Positions 52,901 through 62,816 of a stretch of DNA of 64,000 nt are shown piece by piece. Source of the DNA: Entonaema liquescens (taxonomy: Eukaryota > Ascomycota > Sordariomycetes > Xylariales > Xylariaceae); contig CADCSX010000023.1 of NCBI GenBank assembly GCA_902805475.1, positions 3,968,001 to 4,032,000 of the forward strand, given 5' to 3'. The translations under genes were made by a program, and so were the position numbers. The notes beneath the pieces are model-generated. The model saw only the letters and a program-made list of their open reading frames with translations, made no database searches and was not told the DNA's origin. How positions within the stretch are numbered: the first letter of the stretch is position 1; each line of letters opens with the position of its first letter.

Positions 52901-55226
52901 GGCAGAGGTTCCGAATCCCCAAGAGCTCCAGGATATTAGCTTCAAACCTCTCCCTTTAACTGAAGTTGAGCACCAGATGCGAACGATATGGGCTCGAGTA
53001 CTCGGCACCGAAGAAGGTTCAATTACGACTAGTGACGGATTTTTGGCCCTAGGTGGCGATGCCGTCCTTGCTCGTGAACTAACCAGGGAGTGTAAGCAGC
53101 GTGGGCTTCGCCTTTCTATTGTTGATATCCTTCGAAACATATCTCTGGCTGAGATATGTAAAGGGGCTATGACTATGGAAATATATCCTACAGTCATACA
53201 AGAGATCGTCGAACCGACGCGGTACGATCCCCTACACTCTGCCTCTAGAAAAGAAATCGCGTCACGACTTGGGTATGACCGCAACTTGATTGAGGATATA
53301 ACGGAGACATCGTCACTACAAGCAATGTTTATTGAGTCTGGGATGGTACAGAGTTGTGGAAATGTCAACTACTTGGAGATCAACATCACCGGGTCTCTGG
53401 ACTGGCATAAACTTCAGGATGCCTGCTTTATGTTGGTCGACGCTCATCCTATTCTTCGGACCGCATTCGCCAGTCATCGTCATCAACTCTACCAGGTCAG
53501 CTTTCGGTCTTATCGTCCAGAATTTCTGAGATACCAGTGCCAAAGCTGGAGACTTAGCAACCTGACTACGAAGCTCATTAAGAGGGAGCAAGAGCAACTT
53601 ATTGATTTTTGCCAGCCAGTCACTAAATTTTCCTTTTTCGACGCCGGGAAGAGTTCTGTGCTCATCATACGACTCTCCAGGGCCGAATATGATGAACATT
53701 CAATACCTGTGCTTCTCCGCGACTTAACCCAGTTTTACAATCGAAGCGATCAGCCTGTTAAACGTCCCGGCTTCTGTGAGGTTGTTAAGGCTACTCATCG
53801 CACACACTCGAAGAACGCAAGCGAATATTGGCGTGCTCTGCTCGAAGGTGCAACAGTCACCCAAATAATATCACAGTCCTCGCCTGCGAGAGTCAGCTTG
53901 AACCACACGACTATTAACCGACAGATCCCCGCTGGTGCACTGCATAGCTTAGGTATATCATTCGAAACAGTACTTAAGGGCGCCTGGTCAGTTGTCCTTG
54001 CGAACTTATCTGGTACCAACGACGTCATATTCGGACAGCTTCTAGATGGGAGAGACATCAGCCTCCCGCGTAAACAAAACATCTTAGATGTTATTGGCCC
54101 TCTAGGCAGTATCCTACCTGTTCGAACAAGATTGCCAGATATTCCGATTGCACCATATGAATATTTTCGGTGTATTCAAAGCCAATATGTTGCTAGCATG
54201 TCACACAACATGCAACTCTTTGATATTATACGGAAATCAACACCATGGCCATCTTGGACTCACTTCAGCACCATCGTCTACCACCAGAATAAAGCAAAGG
54301 ATAACGCTACGATTGAAATGAGTCTTGGAAATGCCCCGTGCAAAATGAACTACACCGAGCTGAACTATCCTCTATCAGACATCTTCGTCAAATCACGCAT
54401 GTTGGGATCTGGTAATGTTAATCTATCCCTTAATTTCTGTGAAAGAATAAGCCTTTCCTTCGCAAATGATGTCCTGAACATGCTTTGTTCGGTTACCTCG
54501 CTTCTCACCTCCACTTTCGTGGTGGAGCCATTGTATTTAAAGGGCCTTGGTGACGATGAATCAACGTCGAGAATTCCGCTTCCAGCGCCCAAACGAGAGG
54601 TCAGCATACCATCGACCATTGAGTCCGTCGAGCCTGATATTGCTCGTTCTGTCCACGCCATAACATCATCTGCGTGGGACACAATTCTTGAGACTTATAC
54701 AATTAAGGTCCCCGATATACGCTCAGTTCCCTTCTACGAAATCTGGGGTTCCCTCATCCCGGCCGCCGAGCTTGCTAAATACTACACGGATAGCATGACT
54801 TCTTCTCTTGGTGTCGAAGGAACTAGTTTCACAGCAGAAGAGATCATCGACCACCCCACGATGATGCAGCAATACGAATTAATCATCGCGAAACAGCAAG
54901 CATCGCATGCTAGACGCAGCAGAAATACCATGTTGACCCGCACACAGTCAGTTTGGGGCAGAAGTATACGCAGGCTGCCTCGCGTCAGCGCCACGCCGAA
55001 CGTTCCTTCGAGGAGTAGCCATAGACCAACGGGTAGCAACACTTCCATGGAATCAATGACGACAGGGTCTAGTCAAAGCGATGATGACGAGCCAAAGGAA
55101 CATGATACTACGCTAAACCGTACCGCTCATGAGGTGAGGAAGATCGTCCTGGAGGGGAAGCACTCCAAGGCAACGAAGAAGGGGCCCTCGCTCCTCGGGA
55201 GAATGTTACCTACAATCCCAGCCTAG
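46974..55226 (+). CDS. NRPS-family protein with degenerate catalytic sites (candidate pseudoenzyme)
   Basis: A 2,714-residue protein from three exons (46,974-50,309; 50,363-51,480; 51,536-55,226), frame fully open. Domains by eye: a half carrier-like helix (about 65-100); carrier T1 (151-215); only the C-terminal part of an adenylation domain (about 300-400); T2 (415-480); epimerase-type condensation domain (about 500-935); C1 (about 970-1375); A (about 1415-1925); T3 (about 1964-2035); C2 (about 2073-2480); a terminal carrier-like domain (about 2530-2600); and a basic Ser/Thr-rich tail. In active NRPSs, carriers use GGDS and condensation domains HHxxxDG. Here T1 reads GGNY (Y184), T2 GGDE (E451) and T3 GGDA (A1994). 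The E domain keeps HHLVVD (H640, D644) but has NQMDERS where active epimerases carry a Glu (Q765). C1 reads SQAVCD (Q1108) and C2 SRAEYDE (R2200). A3 is FSAGTAGTFKG, and A10 has E1919 for the Lys. Only the last carrier may keep a Ser (S2557, WGSL). Adjacent genes are not tailoring enzymes. The start ATG has A at -3; no upstream in-frame ATG exists. Confidence 0.9.
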
Positions 55227-55656
55227 ATTTTTACTTTTCTTTGTATAGGATGAACCTGGGCCTTCCAGTGTTCATTAGAGTCGCAAGATAGCATATTATA
55301 GGATGTATTGTCTTCATAGGTGGTGTTTTGGTTCTGGGAAAATACTACTAACGAGCATTGCTTATTTTTGATACCTTTCAGAACAATTCTTGAGATATTT
55401 AAACAGGTAGATACCAATGAAAGGTTTCCGTCATTTCATATACATATTTAGTGAATATATATGAAATAAATTAGCACCAGAGTCTATTGTCCCTCACCTT
55501 CACTAGTATACCTTTGAAAGCCGCTACCATTGACGTCCCTGAATATTTGTATCTTATTTTCGTTCAGCCTTATTACCTAGTTAACTACAACTCACCCTTT
55601 ATTCTACGGGTCCGGCTGTGCCAGATTCCAGATTGTCATATACCTAGGTCCCTCAA
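55227..55656. other. 3' flank of the NRPS-family gene
   Basis: These 430 bases lie between two converging genes. They are AT-leaning, with no gene seen. Confidence 0.4.
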
Positions 55657-55926
55657 CTACCAGAAATCTTGCCGCACATACCTCCCTTTTATAAACTTAT
55701 AGTATAAAGGAACCTGCCGATATATCTTTTGTTGGCAGACTTCTTCGGCCTGACGGGCCCTCTTGCAAGTATAGCAGGTTTCATAGTTGAAGATAACCTC
55801 GCGTAGTTGTTTAACATTCTGACAGTCCCCCTTCGCGGCTTTAGCACACGGCTTAAATACCTCTCGATGACCAAACTCATCCTGGCATTCATAGCAATGA
55901 TAGAATTCTAGATGCCCCACGCACAT
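55657..55926 (-). CDS. small Cys-rich hypothetical protein
   Basis: An 89-residue frame begins MCVGHLEFYHC. Cysteine and histidine are spaced in pairs: C2, then HCYEC, GH, C, C, and CYTCKRAR, with basic residues between them. I do not recognise a named family. Many filamentous fungi encode short proteins that begin MC and carry such Cys/His pairs, probably binding zinc. There is no signal peptide, so a secreted effector is unlikely. The frame is open upstream of this Met but has no other ATG, so an upstream exon cannot be excluded. Function unknown; it converges on the NRPS-family gene. Confidence 0.5.
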   Translation of the reverse strand: MCVGHLEFYHCYECQDEFGHREVFKPCAKAAKGDCQNVKQLREVIFNYETCYTCKRARQAEEVCQQKIYRQVPLYYKFIKGRYVRQDFW

Positions 55927-56945
55927 TTTCAAGTTTGAATATCTTGTAATAGGGCACTTAGGTACAGCGTAGTAATGCACTGCTATTAGCCGATGATGGA
56001 AATTAGTGATAGTTTCTGATGGCCACACTCGTTGCCACCTAGGCAACGGAATGTTTTAACATCTTGAAGTTCTTTCTATAACACTATCTTTGTGATAAAC
56101 CATCCCTAGATTCAGAGAAAGATGTCCTAATTGCTTAAGCCTCGAACATTTGATTCTTTGTTTTTGTCACTTTTATTCTATAACCAGATACAATGACCGT
56201 CTATGTTATCGAGGATCTACCTGGTGCCTTAGCCCTGGAACGAGGATCATCAAAGTGAAAACTTTACATTTATCTACTGTGAATATCTTTACTCTTCATC
56301 TAAGTGCAACTCGGCTAACCAAACTTCGCGATTAAGTCTTTTTCCTAATGCTGTATAATACCCAAAAGGTTAGGTATCAGAGTATACATGATAGAAATAT
56401 AATTGTATATATGTCTGAGAGGCACACAACCCTCCAACAACGGCGTCGCATGTGGAGGTTATAAGTACCTCTACTAGTTAGTTCGTTGACGCCATAGGCT
56501 GGGATAATGCCTTGTACTCTTGATTCGTTAACAAAGAGGGAGGGCCACATTGATTGGTATATTGGCTGGTTAACATTTGGGTACTTGTTATATTTGTACT
56601 ATTCATGGGTATATTGGTAAAATGTACCATTCCCTAACGAAGTCGTGAAATCGGTACGTCTAAATTCGGATCTCCTTTTTGTCTTGAAATAATTCACCCC
56701 ATACCTATGCAAACAAAGACCCTTTATCTAGGTATTGGCACTCTTACACATCATAACTTGGGTAACTCATATGGACTTGGGGCTACCTCGGGGTGTCAAA
56801 GCGGCGGGATATCAATATGGGACACCTGTTCGAAAACCACGTTCAATAATAACCATAGGTATATTGGAGAAATAAGAGCGAAACGTCTATACGATAGTAT
56901 TCATTCAATTACCTCCTGCAGCAGCTTTTGGCTTGACAAATCCGA
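55927..56945. other. intergenic region
   Basis: About 1 kb. An open frame at 56,707-57,135 overlaps the next gene in another frame and looks like a shadow. Nothing else can be supported. Confidence 0.4.
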
Positions 56946-57637
56946 ATGTATCTTTCTAAGCCCCGACTCTCTCGTAGCCGACAGCTCGAATTATCACCAC
57001 TCGTCGAGAAGGGGACGGAAGAAGCCATCGGAGATAGCTATGGCTGGCTTGCCGTTGCAAAAGAGAGAATCCGACACGATCTCGAAGCGTCTAAGAGGGA
57101 GCTTGAACTTGTCAGAGATTTGCTTAGCGAGATAGAAGGTAGTTTCAATATACAGAAACCCAGCGGAGGAGCTAGAGATCAACTGATTATTATGAGAGCT
57201 TGTCAGGAATATTCCGGCTCGAGATCACGTATGCTTAAAGAACGACTGCGACAGATAGATATATGGTCGAGTGAGATACTCACGGGTCGAAGTATTCCTG
57301 ATAGAGTGCCAGATGAGTACGTCACATCCTAAAGGGGCCGTCTTGATGGTGGGATCTCCGGTTGGTAAACGATGACGACAACAAAAACATGCTTGTTCCA
57401 AGTGGTATTTTGGCATTTCCTAGGGCCTCACCTCTTGCTATACACATAACCATATGTACCCGCTAATACTATTCGTGTAGATGGCTTTTGGTTGATACGG
57501 AATGGCGACAATGGCTGAGCGAACAAGTATCGTCGTGGAATAATGTATCTGGTCAAGCCGATACTGTATCCCATCAGAACGATGTGGTGGGATTTTGGGG
57601 GCCGCTGATTCCTATACTCGAAGCTTATATCGAGTAG
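56946..57637 (+). CDS. hypothetical charged helical protein
   Basis: Predicted 175-residue protein from two exons, 56,946-57,316 and 57,481-57,637, joined by a 164-nt GTACGT...TAG intron that restores the frame (VPDE/WLLVDTEW). The first exon is rich in Glu, Arg and Lys and reads as helices with coiled-coil character (ERIRHDLEASKRELELVRDLL, then MLKERLRQIDIWSSEIL). The second exon is Trp-rich and ends LIPILEAYIE. No known domain, signal peptide or membrane helix is seen. The good continuation on both sides of the intron is the main evidence that the gene is real. It could have further exons upstream. Confidence 0.5.
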
Positions 57638-59378
57638 AATAGCTCACCGAAAAGATGAGAGTTGAGCTGATACCGTAGAGAACAGTGTCGTTAGGTACAT
57701 AATGGCGCCTATATCATGAGGAATCTAGGAACCAAGTAAATTTAAAGGAGCCTACTTCAGGCGATCTCCGAATCGGATGATAGATACCTACTCAATGGCT
57801 TTAGGATGTAATGTGCTGTGGGAGGAATCGACTGGCGCATGTGAGAGTATATAGTTGAGAGTCTCGTATATATCGAGAGGCAGCATTGATTGCCGTTCGG
57901 ATAACACTACGTCTACCTAGGTAGGTAGCTTTAAGTTTGCTTCACTTCTATGGCAATTTTATTCGGTTTTTTTTTTTTTTTTTGTGCCTAGGTAATACAG
58001 TACGAAACGTTGCGCCACCCCTTCATCAACTATGCATGTTGCATCTGTAGTTATGATCGAAAGGATTTGACAGGAAGCATCCCGTTCCGGACTCCCCAGT
58101 GGCGATTAGTAGCAACTGTCGTGTGACCATGTAATCGTATTATAACTCTTGGGTCTGATGCGCTTTAGATGAGGCTCGTAAGATCCAAAGCCGTGGGCTG
58201 GTACTGCAGTGGTATCTGCAATGTTTGCCGCCTCCATTACTTCGACATACTCTGATACTGTATCATGTTAGAACTTAGCAGTCAGTAGCAAACCCTGACT
58301 GGTTTTCAGCTCCATGAAATATGTCATATGTATGTACTATGTAAACGGTATCCTTGGCGTCGGTGCTTGGGTCGTATGTAATTGCAATATGTGGTATAGC
58401 GTATTTGCGTATGCATATCTCTCCGCATCATCCACCCTCCACGATGCTCTTTGTCCAAGGCGATGACCAATAAATGCCAATGTTGTTACGTACGAGAAAT
58501 GGCGGAACGCAAATAGCCGACCAATACAAACGTAGGTTGTAATCTTGTTCCCATCGCTTGGATCCTCTTTGTCTCCCTCGCTGCCTCGATAGGATTTACC
58601 CCGGTAGGCCCACTGGACCCCCTTCTTCTCTTTGGCTCCCTATCAAAGTTGGCATACTAGGGGGGGCAATTAAGGGTCGTCAACCCCGCGGGCCACACCG
58701 AACCCGTTTAGGGCATGCTCCCGCGATATTGGGCTCTACTATGTACCTGGACAGACAGCCCAGATCATTGCGAACAGTCCTTGAAGATTTCTATACCTGT
58801 ATTTAAGTATAGCCTAATTCGGAGCAGACCGAGGCAAGAGACTACTTAGCGTTTACAGAGAGATTGTATGAAAATTCATAGGCTATCCTATAATTTTCCG
58901 GTAGGATTTCTTTCGTATTATAACGAACGAATGGGTTGGGACTGAGTTTGAGGGGGGCAAAGATTGCTCGTACAGCCATGGAAGTGTGCATCTGTAAGTG
59001 AGATAAAGCATGAGAAGCAGTCGGATCGGAAACATGGACTTGATCAATGGTGTTTTTAATGGACCGACGCAGACTCACGCATACTGGCGCGTGGCTGACC
59101 CATTCTGAATGGCGTCTCGTGAGATTGGCGAGAAGAATTATGACTAAAATCCTTATAACTAGACGAATTGTTCTGGAACATTACTACGTTACCTACTGTG
59201 TAGTGCTATGTAATACTATATAAACTGTAAGGTAGTATTACTATTATTTTGGTCGCCTAGTTCTACTACGTACTAGTTCTACACGCACAAGCTTTCGTAC
59301 GAGACCAATTGTACCATCTCATCTGTCTCTTCTCTTTACTTCCCTCCCCTTCCTAGTTAAACGTGATAGAGCGCAGTA

Positions 59379-59441
<63 letters not shown>

Positions 59442-59464
59442 CATATATACATATATAATATATA
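59379..59464 (+). repeat. 16-bp AT-rich minisatellite (ACATATATATATATAT)n
   Basis: Alternating TA sequence is interrupted by ACATAT at a 16-bp spacing (C at 59,394, 59,410, 59,426 and 59,442), then degenerates. It can form hairpins. The Tyr/Ile-rich frame on the opposite strand is an artefact of this repeat. Confidence 0.93.
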
Positions 59465-62400
59465 CGTGGGTAGGTAGATAGATATGTAGTGCGGTATTCC
59501 GGACGTAAAGACGCGTTTCTGTACAAGAGTAGCGAACATCTAAGGCATCTTGGTATTTTGCCTGATAAAGTTACCTTTCTCGAAATGTCCCTTACTCTGA
59601 TACTTCAGTAGTCTTGTGTATATTTGGAATAGCGTCAATCCTCGTACGAACTAATACGTTCGGCCGTCACCCGTCACATGCGCGGAGTAGATGCGTTTTT
59701 CTAGAAACATTCTGCGCGTATCGTTTTTACCCCATTCAATCCGGAGCCTCTTATTCTAAAAGTGCCTAGCATGCATACGCTCAGTAGCTTATGCATTTGT
59801 TTGTATAGACTAGGCTCTATCCAGAAGGTATAATAGGTGTTTTGAGGTTATCTTATATAGAGTCCTCATATAAGTATGTAATTGGGGGATGTTTTTCGCC
59901 TATGGTTGTTTGGTTAATAAGTATTTGATTTGCTTGGAAAGGATCCGAGGTCTAGAAAGCTGATCGACCGATTCAGCGCTCCGCAGGAGCTGTGTGCACT
60001 CACTGATCAGCACTCGGACTGATGCGAGACATCATTGGCGAAATCCGTAAGAGGAGAGTTACCCCAACCATGGTTCCCCGATACGTCCATTGTCTTGGTT
60101 CGAGTCATTTGCTGTATTGTATGTAGGCCCCCCTCAATTGGAAATTTTAATGGTAAACGAGGTAGACTTGGAAGAAGTTCCCTTTTTCCTCTTCATTGTT
60201 GGTCTGGTCGTGTCTCACTTCAACTTTTTTTTTCTTCTCTTTGCTCGAGCTCTATGATGCGTGTACTTGCATGTGTTTCTTGTTGATACGTCTCTTAACA
60301 TGATGCAGAAGTATGTAATGTTAATCTAGATAGCATGCCTAGGATAACCGTTTCTTTACTAGCATCGGCGAAGCCCAGACTATACCAAGAGCCTAGGCAC
60401 CGGAAATGTCACCGCATTACCGCACGTTATAAGCGGCTTGTACGATTAATAGTTCAATACTAGGAAGAGAAGGTCAAGCTTCTGTCGCTGGGGCTGTGAA
60501 ACAGCGATGATAGGGCGGTGTATCGAGAACGAACTCGCTAGTCTACCCCATCTACACCATCTACACGTGGCCGTGACAACATATACGCTCCTATCATGCG
60601 ATTATGTTCTCGGACCAGATTGCCTCGTTCATCTTCATAAACTGGCTAGCTAACGTCTACACGTGGTGTGCAGCATGCTGGTAGGTATACATGCAGATAG
60701 GTTACCGTATATAAGTACCTATACATATCATCATCTTCTGATAGGTAGCGAGATTTCATCCTCATCTCATCCCGCTTGATGAATCGCCCCCTCAGCTTTG
60801 GTCATATGAAGCACGTACTACGTATACTATGTAATAAGATATCGTGCGGCGCAGCGTAGTCTGGGAAATGGATTGGTTCTTGGTCTTTCCGTCTCATCCA
60901 ACCAGAGTCTTGATGATTTGTTTCTTATCTGCACAAACCCGGAGCAGATACTCACCAGCCTCACCGGGGACCCTTGTCTCTCGCCTCCATGCATAGCGTG
61001 TATTACTTAAGGACTTACGGATGTTTGATAGGCTTCAGGTAGTTAGACGAGAAGAGGACTAGCGTATCGTTTAGAGTAATTGTATTCCCCGTTCCCCAGA
61101 ACCTTAGATAAATCCGGCTGTCCGCCAAGCTAACGTCAATACCGTGCTAACCGTGCTAACCATGGCGACCATAGCTGGCCATGGCTGTCCGTGCAAGTTA
61201 AAACCAGACTTAGATAGACTAGGGGTGATTCGGCCGCGATCGCGTCCTTGGCAACCTGGAGAACCTCCTTCAAGCTATCGTCAACAAGGAAGCTCCACAG
61301 CCAAAACCAAAGGTTAAGCATGGTACTAAGGCTATCGTAGTTTGAGTCTATTATAGTTACATAGTAGAAGGGCTAACTGTCAGGTAGAATTACGACAATG
61401 ATGAAATACCCGAGTCTTTTTTTTTTGGAATTGCGGTAAGAGTTGGTCGATATCAGCTACTGATCTAATCCGAGCTGAGATTCAGTGTTTAAACGAGCAC
61501 TGGCTAATACATAGGTAGGTAGTTATACAACCCAACCTAAGAATCCTTTTCGGGCCGGAGGCAAAGGGATGTTGGATGTGAACAGGGGGAGAAATGCTCA
61601 GAAGCTGATAACGGAGATAAGCTCGAGTTGAACTGGTAAAAGTTCCCCTCAGTTTTTAATTAACTAAACGTAGTTACATGTAGTTATCTTTTCTTTATCT
61701 TTTGTTTCATGAATCGTCATAAACCAAGTTTATTCCCAAAGTCAACGCTACTACCTAGCGAGTTCATACATAGATCGCCCTTAACCCTTAAGCTAGCTAG
61801 GTGGCAGGGTGGGTGTTACCTAGGCGAGTATGTACATTCCTGCTTTTTCAATACGTAGATCAGTAGAGAGAGGTATGTAGGGTATCTACATGCATGTAAG
61901 TGTATGTACAGCGACCGTGTTTACCCCAGGCTGACTTTTGGCTGACTTTTGGCTGACTGGGTTCAGGTGGCCAAGATGAATGCTACACATCACGCGAGTC
62001 GTCAGATTGCTCCCACCAAAGAGTATTCTGTGGTCTGGATTTTGATTAGACCCAACGGCCTCTAGCCTTATTCGAGAAGATACCCTAGATCTATGTTATC
62101 GAACCTAATCCCTCGTTAGTTAGATGGAATACATATCTCTCTCTTTCGTACCTCGTACGCTGGTAGATGTACCTAGGTAGGTAGGTTATCTACATGTATC
62201 CATCTAGGTTAGTAGGTATTATTACGTCCTTAATTACTTGCCTACCTCGGTAACGCCCGTTCCTCTTCTCTCATGCGTTTATCTCTGGCTATGGACAAGT
62301 ACCTTACAAGAATTGTAATCTTTGGTCTGCTTGGCTACCAAAAGCTTCGCCAAGGACCAAGGGCCCCCCTCCTCCTTCTCCCCCCATTCTGCATGTACAC

Positions 62401-62697
62401 TGGCCAACATCAAGATCCACCGGTCCTATCGAAGATCCTTGTTAAACTAGAACGTAGGATGTAGACTGTAGACTGTGGAACAAAGAGAGTATAGTATGTA
62501 CTTCTATACTCTTCGCGTTGTATCATGCTAATGTATAATAAATAATCCCCGGGGCAGCGCACTCGTAACTTTACTTACTGTAACATCGTCTCCTTCCTTT
62601 CACCTCTGTAATTCAGAATCCTGTGTGTGGCCTTCGGCCTGACTGGATAGTATATTGTCGCATTCATAGCCGTTTGCCAATCGCCAGGACTTACCTC

Positions 62698-62747
62698 CCA
62701 TTTTCCCTTTCTCTTCTTCTTACCCTTTCTTTTCCTTCATTTTCTTA
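62698..62747 (+). promoter_or_regulatory. CT-rich promoter tract of the permease gene
   Basis: A nearly pure pyrimidine run (TTTTCCCTTTCTCTTCTTC...) ends 70 bases before the permease ATG. CT-rich blocks just before the transcription start are typical of strongly expressed filamentous fungal genes. Confidence 0.45.
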
Positions 62748-62816
62748 TAACATAGCTTCTGTGGGCATCTCGCCGCCTTCTATATTCGCCCCGGTCAACG
62801 AACTCTGCCGTCCGAA

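Larger units (their letters stand above)
57638..62816. other. gene-poor intergenic stretch
   Basis: A 5.2-kb region in which I cannot support a gene. It contains a poly-T run near 57,967, a 16-bp AT minisatellite (59,379-59,464), many CCTAGG/GGTAGGTA palindromic words (57,917; 61,815; 62,169), a coding-like fragment at 61,229-61,345, and the permease promoter at its right end. Composition is normal, so it is not RIP-decayed like the left block. Short frames at 58,558, 60,035 and 62,273 look like noise. Confidence 0.5.

Noticed and set aside
46974..55226. NRPS-family gene as a plain pseudogene
   Set aside because: No stop or frameshift occurs in about 8.1 kb of coding sequence and both introns splice cleanly; loss is confined to active-site motifs.
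58558..58806. 82-codon frame rich in Pro and Arg
   Set aside because: The composition looks like translated noise and nothing supports it.
59357..59539. Tyr/Ile-rich minus-strand frame
   Set aside because: It is an artefact of the 16-bp AT minisatellite.
60035..62464. Isolated short frames at 60,035 and 62,273
   Set aside because: No recognisable motif or plausible intron extension.
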